A stretch of DNA of 10,197 nt from Gammaproteobacteria bacterium (GCA_029937335.1 JAPYQD010000021.1:1-10197); one strand, 5' to 3'; positions 1 to 6,554 are shown, counted from the stretch's first letter. Notes: generated by a model not told the origin, from the sequence alone. Translations and numbers: made by a program.

Positions 1-101
1 CTATCATATTCTCTGGGATTTAGTACATAGCATACTTTAGTAAATTCATATAAAATTCACTTGGACGATAAATAATTTAAATGATAATAAAGGATTAATT
101 G

Positions 102-878
102 ATGGCTACCGTAAAAGAAGATCAACACATTAACTCATGGATTAATTTACCCAGTGTATCGATGTCTATTAAAGCATTGTTTACTGGCTATATTTTGGTA
201 GTCGGTATTGGGTTATTAATGGCTGGGGCGCAAATCATATTAACTCATGGTATGGCCGATGGTAAATTAGGGGTCTCTGTTGATGATATTGTCTATAGTT
301 ACTATGGTAATCGATCTGGTTCTAAGTTAGAGGCAAAATTAAATGGGTCGATGAAGGATAAAGCGACTACCCAAGAAAATATCAAGATCATAAAATGGAT
401 TACTAATGGTTCTGATGAGCATACTTGGAATGAATCGATTAGCCCAATAGTACAAAATAAGTGTGCCAGATGTCATACAAGTATTCCTTCTCTACCAAAT
501 ATCACCCAATATAAGGTGATTAAAGAACTGGCTGAAGTAGATTTGGGGGCAGATGTGACAAGTTTAACCCGGATCTCTCATATACACTTATTTGGCATTG
601 CCTTTATTTTCTTTTTTGTTGGGTTTATCTTTTCATTTGCAGTAGGATTTAATAAATGGGTGAAGGCAATTTTAATTTTTACCCCATTTGCCTTTTTGTT
701 AATTGACGTTAGTGCCTGGTGGTTAACGCGTCTTGATCCTGCATTTGCTTGGCTTGTTATTATCGGTGGTTTTGGATATACCCTTGCTTCTACCATAATG
801 TTGACGACTTCACTCTATCAAATGTGGATCATGCCTTGTCGTAAGAAAATTTGCGATGAAAATGCTTGGTCTGATTAA
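102..878 (+). CDS. Membrane-bound monohaem c-type cytochrome-like protein, function unknown
   Basis: The protein has 258 residues from the ATG at 102. A TTG at 99 could extend it by one residue, but AAAGGA at 89-94 is well spaced for the ATG. Predicted helices lie near residues 25-47, 161-182, 189-208 and 215-240. Charged residues (NKWVK near 184-188, CRKK at 246-249) fit cytoplasmic loops, so residues 48-158 should be periplasmic. That loop carries the haem c motif C121-A-R-C124-H125, on the side of the membrane where haem c is attached. H49, H160 and H162 also lie near the periplasmic face and could be further ligands. I do not recognise the family. A role as a small membrane electron carrier or redox sensor is inference only. 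It ends about 480 bp before hupS on the same strand, with the rpoN remnant between them, so co-transcription is unproven. No convincing promoter is visible in the 101 bases before it. Confidence 0.75.
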   Translation: MATVKEDQHINSWINLPSVSMSIKALFTGYILVVGIGLLMAGAQIILTHGMADGKLGVSVDDIVYSYYGNRSGSKLEAKLNGSMKDKATTQENIKIIKWITNGSDEHTWNESISPIVQNKCARCHTSIPSLPNITQYKVIKELAEVDLGADVTSLTRISHIHLFGIAFIFFFVGFIFSFAVGFNKWVKAILIFTPFAFLLIDVSAWWLTRLDPAFAWLVIIGGFGYTLASTIMLTTSLYQMWIMPCRKKICDENAWSD

Positions 879-908
879 GTAAACAAGATATTTGATGTCC
901 TTCTAAGT

Positions 909-1212
909 CTATTTCATCCTGTTTCTATCGCGAGCGCAGAGTATTTTAAGTGCCTTTCTATATTTTGTAACTGTTCTTCTAGAAATACGAATGTCCTCCA
1001 GTATTAGTATGTCAGTTATTTTTTGATCAGAAAGAGCCTTATCCTCTTTGCGAATAATCTCAGCAACCATTTGCTTGATAGATGTTGATGAATGATGAAA
1101 ATAGATCTTTAATGCGAATAACACCAATAGGCGTATTGGCATATTTACCTTTGAGTAAACGAGAGAGTGAAGACTCACCGATAGTTAATTCTTGCGCTAA
1201 TTGTTATTGCTT
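909..1212 (-). pseudogene. rpoN: Degraded 3' end of rpoN (RNA polymerase sigma-54 factor)
   Basis: Read on the minus strand, this stretch resembles the C-terminal DNA-binding part of sigma-54 in two frames. The first frame (about 1203 down to 1095) gives LAQELTIGESSLSRLLKGKY, then a TPIGVIRIKDLFSS segment. These correspond to the helix-turn-helix (AEELG-HESTVSR-KY) and the TPRGIFELKYFFS region. The second frame gives STSIKQMVAEIIRKEDKALS and then SRRTVTKYRKALKI, which is the RpoN box (ARRTVAKYR). It stops at 909, where a real RpoN would end. The frames join across a frameshift within about 1085-1101. An in-frame TAA lies at 1204-1206, and the other roughly 350-400 residues of a normal RpoN are absent. 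An 89-residue open frame at 909-1178 on this strand contains only the second part behind an out-of-frame start, so I do not call it a functional gene. The similarity is judged by eye from known motifs. Confidence 0.8.
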
Positions 1213-1280
1213 ATATATCATTAAAACATTATACATTTGCAAAAAAAAATAGTAGCATGTATCATGAGCATTTTTTATGT

Positions 1281-1321
1281 TTGACTCATATTGATTTAGC
1301 TCATATTGAGTTTAATATAGT
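1281..1321 (+). promoter_or_regulatory. Candidate sigma-70-type promoter of hupSL
   Basis: Upstream of hupS, TTGACT at 1281-1286 matches the -35 consensus at five of six bases, but the sequence 17 bases on (TATTGA, 1304-1309) is a poor -10. A second pairing is TTGATT at 1291-1296 with TATAGT at 1316-1321 (five of six), at a long 19-base spacing. Either would place transcription start about 30-50 bases before the ATG. I found no TGGC-N8-GC (-24/-12) sigma-54 promoter in 1213-1362. The exact promoter remains uncertain. Confidence 0.35.
1285..1309 (+). repeat. Tandem 10-bp direct repeat in the hup promoter region
   Basis: CTCATATTGA occurs exactly at 1285-1294 and again at 1300-1309, a 15-base period. 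Each copy contains TCATATTGA, which is nearly palindromic (TCA...TGA). The repeats overlap the candidate -35/-10 boxes, so they could be paired operator sites. No regulator is assigned. Confidence 0.55.
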
Positions 1322-1362
1322 TTAGTTTTTTTTAATATTAACAAAAAAGGGAGAGAGGGGAT

Positions 1363-2466
1363 ATGGCTAACACAGATATAGCATCACCAATTGAAAGTTT
1401 TTATGATGTCATGCGCAGACAGGGCATTAGTCGTCGTAGTTTTATAAAATATTGTAGTTTGACAGCAACAGCCTTGGGATTAGGGCCGGCTTTTGTTGGT
1501 AAGATTGCACATGCAATGGAAAACAAACCTAGAATTCCAGTTTTATGGTTGCATGGTCTGGAATGTACTTGTTGTTCAGAGTCATTTATCCGTTCAGCTC
1601 ATCCATTGGCAAAAGATGTGATATTGTCCATGATTTCACTAGACTATGATGATACTATCATGGCAGCAGCAGGCCACCAAGCAGAAGCCATTATTGATGA
1701 AACTATTGAAAAATATGATGGTAACTTTATCCTTGCCGTTGAAGGTAACACACCGCTTAATCAAGATGGCATGTCTTGTATTATTGCAGGTAAGCCATTC
1801 CATCATCAAATTGAAAGAGTTGCAAAACATTGTAAAGCAATCATTTCTTGGGGTGCATGCGCATCTTGGGGTTGTGTTCAAGCAGCTAGACCAAATCCGA
1901 CTCAAGCAACACCAACGCATAAGTTAATTACTGATAAGCCAATTATTAAAGTACCAGGCTGTCCACCAATTGCTGAGGTAATGACTGGTGTAATTACTTA
2001 CATGTTGACATTTGATAAAATGCCAACATTAGATAGACAAGGTCGACCTAAGATGTTCTACTCACAAAGAATTCATGATAAATGTTATCGCCGTCCACAT
2101 TTTGACGCTGGTCAATTTGTTGAAGAGTTTGATGATGAAAATGCTAAGAAAGGTTACTGTCTATATAAGGTTGGTTGTAAAGGCCCTACCACCTACAATG
2201 CTTGTTCAACTATTCGCTGGAATGAAGGCACTTCATTCCCAATTCAAGCGGGTCACGGTTGTATCGGTTGTTCAGAAGACGGTTTCTGGGATAAAGGCTC
2301 ATTCTATGATCGCTTAACCGAAGTGCATGGTTTTGGTATTGAAGCTGATGCAGATGAAATTGGTTTTGCTGTTGCTGGTGTTACAGGTGCTGCTATTGCA
2401 GTTCACGCCGCAGCTAGCGCACTGTCAAGTGCGAAGAACAGTCAAGAAGACACTAAAGGAGAATAA
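1363..2466 (+). CDS. hupS: Uptake [NiFe]-hydrogenase small subunit, O2-tolerant group 1d type
   Basis: This is the iron-sulfur subunit (367 residues) that carries electrons from the NiFe site of HupL to the membrane cytochrome b. A Tat signal is present, with SRRSFIK at residues 23-29, a hydrophobic stretch, and a likely cleavage after A51 (AHA|MENK). With mature numbering offset by 51, all cluster ligands line up with E. coli Hyd-1 and Cupriavidus HoxK. The proximal cluster has C68, C70, C71, C166, C171 and C200; C70 and C171 are the two extra cysteines of the O2-tolerant [4Fe-3S] cluster. The distal cluster has H238, C241, C266 and C272. The medial cluster has C281, C300 and C303. A C-terminal hydrophobic helix near 333-354 is the membrane anchor. 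The purine-rich AAGGGAG at 1347-1353 is a good ribosome site for the ATG. The stop is 3 bases before hupL. The subfamily call rests on the six cysteines and is firm. Confidence 0.98.
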   Translation: MANTDIASPIESFYDVMRRQGISRRSFIKYCSLTATALGLGPAFVGKIAHAMENKPRIPVLWLHGLECTCCSESFIRSAHPLAKDVILSMISLDYDDTIMAAAGHQAEAIIDETIEKYDGNFILAVEGNTPLNQDGMSCIIAGKPFHHQIERVAKHCKAIISWGACASWGCVQAARPNPTQATPTHKLITDKPIIKVPGCPPIAEVMTGVITYMLTFDKMPTLDRQGRPKMFYSQRIHDKCYRRPHFDAGQFVEEFDDENAKKGYCLYKVGCKGPTTYNACSTIRWNEGTSFPIQAGHGCIGCSEDGFWDKGSFYDRLTEVHGFGIEADADEIGFAVAGVTGAAIAVHAAASALSSAKNSQEDTKGE

Positions 2467-2469
2467 ATT

Positions 2470-4284
2470 ATGTCTATTATTGAAACACCAAATGGTTATA
2501 AACTGGATAACAGCGGCAGACGAGTTGTTGTTGATCCAGTAACAAGAATTGAAGGACACATGCGTTGTGAAGTTAACCTAGATGAAAACAACGTTATCGT
2601 AAACGCTGTATCAACGGGTACGATGTGGCGTGGTCTTGAAGTTATTCTAAGAGGTCGTGATCCACGTGATGCATGGGCTTTCGTTGAAAGAATTTGTGGC
2701 GTATGTACAGGTTGTCACGCACTTACATCAGTTAGAGCGGTTGAAAATGCTTTGGGTATCGAAATTCCACCTAATGCGCATTTAATTCGTGAAATGATGG
2801 CGAAGACATTACAAGTACATGACCATGTTGTGCATTTCTATCACTTACATGCATTAGATTGGATAAACCCAGTTAACGCATTAAAAGCTAATCCAAAAGC
2901 AACTTCTGGCCTACAAAATGTTGTATCACCAAAGCATGCTAAATCTAGCCCAGGTTACTTTAAGGATATTCAAACAAGAATCCGTAAGTTTATTGAGTCA
3001 GGTCAACTAGGTCCATTTAAAAATGGTTATTGGGACAATCCAGCTTACAAATGTTCTCCTGAAGCAGATCTTATGGCGGTTGCTCATTACCTTGAAGCAC
3101 TTGACTTGCAAAAAGAATTTGTTAAATTGCATACAGTTTTTGGTGGTAAGAACCCGCATCCTAACTATTTAGTTGGTGGTGTTCCATGTGCTATTAATAT
3201 GGATGGTGATATGGCTGCAGGCGCACCTCTTAATATGGAGCGTTTAAACTTTGTTAAGGCCCGTATCGATGAAATGGTACAGTTTAACAAAAATGTTTAT
3301 GTTCCTGATGTAATTGCCATTGCTAGTTTCTACAAAGATGATTTGTGGGGCGGTGGTATCGGCGCTAAGAGTGTTATGGATTATGGTGCATACCCTAAAG
3401 TTAACTATGACAAGTCTACTGATCAACTTCCAGGTGGTGCTATTCTTAACGACAACTGGAACGAAGTATTCCCAGTTGATCCTGCAGATCCAGAACAGGT
3501 TCAAGAATTTGTTACACACTCATGGTACAAATACCCAGATGAATCTAAAGGCTTACACCCATGGGATGGCATTACTGAGCCAAATTATGAATTGGGTTCT
3601 AAAACCAAAGGTACTAGAACTGATATTAAAGAGATTGATGAAAGTGCTAAGTACTCATGGATTAAAGCACCTCGTTGGAGAGGTCATGCAGTTGAAGTTG
3701 GTCCATTGTCGCGTTATGTATTGGCATTCGCCCAAGGTCATGAGCATATTACTGAACAGATTAATAAGAGTTTATCTGCCTTTAATAAGCTTGCTGGTAC
3801 TAATCTAGGCGCTAAAGCTGCGTTACAGTCAACCATTGGTCGTACTCTTGCTAGAGCATTAGAGTCTGAGTACTGTGCTGAAATGATGGTAGATGACTGG
3901 CATTCATTAATTAAGAATATTAAGAATGGCGATAGCTCAACTGCTAACATGGAGAAGTGGGATCCATCAACTTGGCCAAAACATGCTAAGGGTGTCGGTA
4001 CTGCGGCAGCGCCACGTGGTGCACTAGGTCACTGGATTGTAATTAACGACGGTAAGATCGAAAATTACCAGGCTGTTGTTCCAACTACATGGAATGGTTC
4101 TCCTCGAGATCCTGAAGGTAATATCGGTGCATTTGAAGCGAGTTTATTGGGTACGCCTGTTGAAAGAGCTGAAGAGCCAGTTGAGATTTTGCGCACACTG
4201 CACAGTTTCGATCCATGTCTTGCTTGTTCTACTCATGTTATGAGTGAAGATGGTGAGGAATTAATTAACGTTAAAGTACGATAG
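2470..4284 (+). CDS. hupL: Uptake [NiFe]-hydrogenase large (catalytic) subunit
   Basis: This subunit (604 residues) holds the NiFe(CN)2CO centre that splits H2 in the periplasm. The N-terminal L1 motif is R-I-C76-G-V-C79-T-G-C82-H, and the C-terminal L2 motif is D-P-C583-L-A-C586-S-T-H589. C76, C79, C583 and C586 are the nickel ligands. C82 is an additional cysteine next to the L1 motif, a position also occupied by cysteine in some group 1d enzymes. The 15 residues after H589 form the extension that HupD removes after nickel insertion; the cut after His is family knowledge. There is no signal peptide, because the subunit is exported folded with HupS. AAAGGAGAA ends 7 bases before the ATG, overlapping the end of hupS. 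The TAG stop is part of the TAGGAG ribosome site of the next gene, which suggests tight translational linkage. Confidence 0.98.
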   Translation: MSIIETPNGYKLDNSGRRVVVDPVTRIEGHMRCEVNLDENNVIVNAVSTGTMWRGLEVILRGRDPRDAWAFVERICGVCTGCHALTSVRAVENALGIEIPPNAHLIREMMAKTLQVHDHVVHFYHLHALDWINPVNALKANPKATSGLQNVVSPKHAKSSPGYFKDIQTRIRKFIESGQLGPFKNGYWDNPAYKCSPEADLMAVAHYLEALDLQKEFVKLHTVFGGKNPHPNYLVGGVPCAINMDGDMAAGAPLNMERLNFVKARIDEMVQFNKNVYVPDVIAIASFYKDDLWGGGIGAKSVMDYGAYPKVNYDKSTDQLPGGAILNDNWNEVFPVDPADPEQVQEFVTHSWYKYPDESKGLHPWDGITEPNYELGSKTKGTRTDIKEIDESAKYSWIKAPRWRGHAVEVGPLSRYVLAFAQGHEHITEQINKSLSAFNKLAGTNLGAKAALQSTIGRTLARALESEYCAEMMVDDWHSLIKNIKNGDSSTANMEKWDPSTWPKHAKGVGTAAAPRGALGHWIVINDGKIENYQAVVPTTWNGSPRDPEGNIGAFEASLLGTPVERAEEPVEILRTLHSFDPCLACSTHVMSEDGEELINVKVR

Positions 4285-4295
4285 GAGTTTTAAAA

Positions 4296-4568
4296 ATGAA
4301 AAAATCATTAGTAGTAGTAGTGTCAATGTTGTTTTCAGCAGCAACACTAGCACATTCAGGCCATACGCCATTTGAATTTTCTGGCGTTCTTGAGGCTGCT
4401 AGACACATGTTTACCAATTCATATCACATTGTTGCAATGTTAACGATCAGCATGGCATTTATTGTAAGTGCAGTTATCGTATCTAAGAGAAAGCAAGTGC
4501 TAACTGTGGTGTTAATGGTATTGGGTCTTGCTGGTTCAATGTTGGGTATGGGTCTTTTATTATCTTAA
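4296..4568 (+). CDS. Small membrane protein resembling the N-terminal part of HupE/UreJ
   Basis: The protein has 90 residues. Residues 1-19 look like a cleavable signal (ATLA|HSGH), leaving a histidine at the mature N-terminus. Two helices follow, near 45-62 and 68-89, with a short KRK loop between them. HupE/UreJ proteins, putative nickel carriers of hydrogenase and urease clusters, begin HxGH after the signal and then carry HPxxGxDHxLAM. Here HSGH lies at 20-23, and H37 and H44 have the same seven-residue offset, followed by IVAML. The proline, glycine and aspartate of the HupE motif are missing, and the protein ends after two helices where HupE has about six. It sits between hupL and hupC with a strong site (TAGGAG, 4282-4287) overlapping the hupL stop. 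A link to HupE is inference by eye. It could instead be an unrelated small subunit or assembly factor of the membrane complex. The coding call itself is firm. Confidence 0.8.
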   Translation: MKKSLVVVVSMLFSAATLAHSGHTPFEFSGVLEAARHMFTNSYHIVAMLTISMAFIVSAVIVSKRKQVLTVVLMVLGLAGSMLGMGLLLS

Positions 4569-4589
4569 TCTTTTATTAAGGAGTAAGTT

Positions 4590-5324
4590 ATGAGTATTAA
4601 GAAGATGGAAAGTGCTATTGGTGATTTGCCATCATCAGGCATTGAATCAACAGTAGATGCAACTTATGTATATGAAGCTCCAGTGCGCTTGTGGCATTGG
4701 GTTAATGCTGCCGCAATAACAGTTCTGGCTATAACAGGCTATTTAATTGGATCTCCCCTGGATAGTTTGTCAGGTGAGGCAAGTGAAGATTTCCTGATGG
4801 GTTACATTCGTTTCTTCCACTTTGTAGCAGCATATGTCTTTGCAATTGGCTTAATTGGTAGAATATATTGGGCATTTGTCGGAAACAGCCATGCTAAGCA
4901 ATTATTCTTACCACCATTACTAAGTAAGACTTGGTGGGCTGAAATTTGGCATGAGATGAAATGGTATGCTTTCTTGGTAAAAATGCCAAAGAAATATGTG
5001 GGACATAATCCACTTGCTTCATTATTTATGTTTCTTATGTTTGTAACGGGTGCTTTCTTCATGTTCTTTACTGGTTTTGCTCTATATGCAGAAGGTCAAG
5101 GGATGGGAACATGGTGGTATGATGCGTTTGCTGGTTGGTTGATTCCGTTATTTGGCCAAAGTCAGGATGTACATACATGGCATCATCTAGGTATGTGGTT
5201 TATCTTAACATTTGTTATGATTCATATTTACGCTGCGATTAGGGAGGACATTATGTCAAGACAATCGCTTGTTAGTACGATGATTAATGGTTGGAGAACA
5301 TGGAAAGACGACCGTAAAGATTAA
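4590..5324 (+). CDS. hupC: Ni/Fe-hydrogenase b-type cytochrome subunit
   Basis: This 244-residue dihaem cytochrome b anchors HupSL to the periplasmic face and passes electrons to quinone (HoxZ/HyaC family). The N-terminal YEAPVRLWHWVN at about 28-39 is typical of the family. Hydrophobic segments lie near 38-56, 74-96, 143-166 and 201-218. Likely haem ligands are H36, H77, H198 or H199, and H212, placed by analogy with relatives. The length is close to that of relatives. AAGGAG stands just before the ATG, 21 bases after the preceding gene. It is the last gene before the strong terminator, so it closes the structural block. Confidence 0.96.
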   Translation: MSIKKMESAIGDLPSSGIESTVDATYVYEAPVRLWHWVNAAAITVLAITGYLIGSPLDSLSGEASEDFLMGYIRFFHFVAAYVFAIGLIGRIYWAFVGNSHAKQLFLPPLLSKTWWAEIWHEMKWYAFLVKMPKKYVGHNPLASLFMFLMFVTGAFFMFFTGFALYAEGQGMGTWWYDAFAGWLIPLFGQSQDVHTWHHLGMWFILTFVMIHIYAAIREDIMSRQSLVSTMINGWRTWKDDRKD

Positions 5325-5384
5325 ATTTCTGATCATGTAGTCTCTTAGGTTTTGAGTAGGGCGTATGAACAGATACATTTCTTT

Positions 5385-5420
5385 AAAAAGAAGGGGGGCT
5401 GTAAACAGTTCCCTTTTTTT
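5385..5420 (+). terminator. Strong rho-independent terminator after hupC
   Basis: The arm ending GGGGGGCTG at 5401 pairs across a TAAA loop (5402-5405) with CAGTTCCC and the T-run that follows. The stem has about 15 pairs, a few of them G-U. The 3' side runs into seven T (5414-5420). The A-rich 5' flank means the hairpin could also stop transcription from the other direction. Confidence 0.85.
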
Positions 5421-5425
5421 AACGT

Positions 5426-5471
5426 CTTCTAATCATAATTTTTTTTAAATATAAAAAATCATGATTAGAGG
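5426..5471. repeat. Long AT-rich inverted repeat (hairpin) between hupC and hupD
   Basis: The arms at 5426-5436 (CTTCTAATCAT) and 5461-5471 (ATGATTAGAGG) pair over 11 positions with one G-U. Inside them, T-runs at 5439-5444 face A-runs at 5453-5458, lengthening the stem after one mismatch. It lies directly after the terminator. It could be a second or reverse-direction terminator, or an RNA-stabilising hairpin. Confidence 0.6.
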
Positions 5472-5472
5472 T

Positions 5473-5498
5473 TATATTGTAAGAATTGCCACAATATA
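5473..5498. promoter_or_regulatory. Perfect 8-bp inverted repeat, candidate operator of hupD
   Basis: TATATTGT (5473-5480) and ACAATATA (5491-5498) are exact reverse complements separated by 10 bases. The right arm covers the place where a -35 box would sit for the TATAAT at 5513. No T-run follows, so a terminator is unlikely. A dimeric regulator site is the simplest reading. No regulator family is assigned. Confidence 0.5.
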
Positions 5499-5518
5499 GA
5501 ATGACAAATTAGTATAAT
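5486..5518 (+). promoter_or_regulatory. Candidate promoter of the hupD-hypB maturation genes
   Basis: A perfect TATAAT lies at 5513-5518, about 30 bases before the hupD ATG. The only -35-like sequence upstream is TTGCCA at 5486-5491, at a too-long 21-base spacing. An activator bound at the overlapping inverted repeat could compensate. The terminator upstream makes a promoter here necessary unless readthrough is substantial. Confidence 0.5.
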
Positions 5519-5547
5519 TTTTGTGCAATGATTTAAAAAAGGTATAT

Positions 5548-6243
5548 ATGAAAGTTTTAATCCTGGGTGTTGGTAATATTTTATGGTCTGATGAAGGTTT
5601 TGGCGTGCGTACAGTTGAGGCTATTAACCAACAATATGAGTTCGATGAAGAGGTCAAGTTAATGGATGGTGGAACCCAGGGCTTGTACCTAATTCAACAC
5701 GTTCAAGAATGTGACCTGCTTATTGTTTTCGATGCTATTGACTATGGTTTAGAGCCGGGAACCATGAAGTTAATTCACGATGAAGATGTACCTAAATTCA
5801 TGGGTGCTAAAAAAATGAGCTTACACCAGACTGGATTTCAAGAGGTTTTATCTACTGCTGAATTAACTGGAGAGACTCCTGATCATATTTTTCTAATTGG
5901 GGTGCAGCCTGAAGTGCTAGAGGATTTTGGCGGTAGTTTAAGAGATGTGGTTAAAGTGCAAATGCAACCAGCAATTGAGCATTGCCTTAAATATTTGGAT
6001 AGCTATTCAGTGCCATATAAAAAACGTGCTGTACCGCTTTCCGAAGAAGATGGTGTAAATAGCCCAACGATTGGTTTACACGATTATGAAGCGCACAGAC
6101 CTTCTGAAAAAATGGCTTGTAGAAGTGGTGATGAGCGAGTTTTATTTGATAATACCTTTGAGCAAAGAGACTCTGAACTGATTGATTCTGACTGCAGAAC
6201 TAATGTATTTGTTGATGGTAGAAAACACTTCGAGGATCAATAA
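5548..6243 (+). CDS. hupD: Hydrogenase maturation endopeptidase
   Basis: HupD removes the C-terminal peptide of HupL after nickel insertion, in the cytoplasm before Tat export. The start is the ATG at 5548 (MKVLILGVGN), with AAGG at 5539-5542; an upstream TTG at 5521 would add nine residues without family support. The nickel-sensing residues known from E. coli HybD are at identical positions: E16, D62 and H93. The N-terminal GxGNxLWSDEGFG loop is also intact. The protein has 231 residues, about 30 more than I recall for HoxM-type relatives. The extra part follows the ACRSGDERVL segment and is polar and acidic. It is the first gene of the maturation block, and its TAA shares one base with the hupF ATG. 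Confidence 0.96.
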   Translation: MKVLILGVGNILWSDEGFGVRTVEAINQQYEFDEEVKLMDGGTQGLYLIQHVQECDLLIVFDAIDYGLEPGTMKLIHDEDVPKFMGAKKMSLHQTGFQEVLSTAELTGETPDHIFLIGVQPEVLEDFGGSLRDVVKVQMQPAIEHCLKYLDSYSVPYKKRAVPLSEEDGVNSPTIGLHDYEAHRPSEKMACRSGDERVLFDNTFEQRDSELIDSDCRTNVFVDGRKHFEDQ

Positions 6244-6551
6244 TGTGTATTGGAATTCCAATGCAGGTGATCGATCCTGTCAGTGATACTTTCGCCACTT
6301 GCCAAGATAATGGTGTCAATAAAACTATTAACATGCAATTAGTAGGTCAACAAATTACAGGCACTTGGGTATTGGTATTTATCGATGCTGCTAGAGAGGT
6401 AATCTCTGATGCTAAAGCTAAAGAAATTGATGCCGCACTAACCGCTGTAAGTCTCGCCATGCAAGATGGTCCAGAGGATAGGGTTCAAGCCTTGTTTGGT
6501 GATCTTATTGGCCGAGAGCCTATCAACCCTTTTTCAAATAATAATGAGTAA
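6243..6551 (+). CDS. hupF: HypC/HupF-family hydrogenase assembly chaperone
   Basis: The protein has 102 residues and begins MCIGIPMQV. The family uses the N-terminal cysteine (C2) to bind the Fe(CN)2CO fragment or the large-subunit precursor. The segment VLVFIDAAREVIS near 41-53 is of the HupF/HoxL type and differs from general HypC. HupF works with HupK on HupL under O2; this is family knowledge. The ATG overlaps the hupD stop by one base, indicating coupled translation. Confidence 0.93.
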   Translation: MCIGIPMQVIDPVSDTFATCQDNGVNKTINMQLVGQQITGTWVLVFIDAAREVISDAKAKEIDAALTAVSLAMQDGPEDRVQALFGDLIGREPINPFSNNNE

Positions 6552-6554
6552 ATT

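Noticed and set aside
61..88. TTGGAC/GATAAT as promoter of the haem protein gene
   Set aside because: Transcription would begin at about 95, losing the ribosome site at 89-94; the -35 match is also poor.
1137..1153. Sigma-54 -24/-12 promoter at TGGC
   Set aside because: No GC lies at the required spacing, and the site is inside the rpoN remnant.
909..1178. 89-residue minus-strand open frame as an intact small gene
   Set aside because: Its C-terminal part is the RpoN box region, but the N-terminal part is out of frame with the preserved sigma-54 helix-turn-helix coding, so it is part of a pseudogene.
1291..1305. FNR-type box (TTGAT-N4-ATCAA) before hupS
   Set aside because: The left half TTGAT is present but the right half reads CTCAT, matching only three of five bases.
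1646..1927. Open frames overlapping hupS, hupL, hupC and hupH in other frames
   Set aside because: They run inside strongly conserved genes, have low-complexity translations and lack ribosome sites, so they are shadows.
5521..5547. TTG start for hupD nine residues upstream
   Set aside because: The family begins at MKVLILGxGN, the ATG at 5548 has its own ribosome site, and the added residues lie on the likely transcription start.
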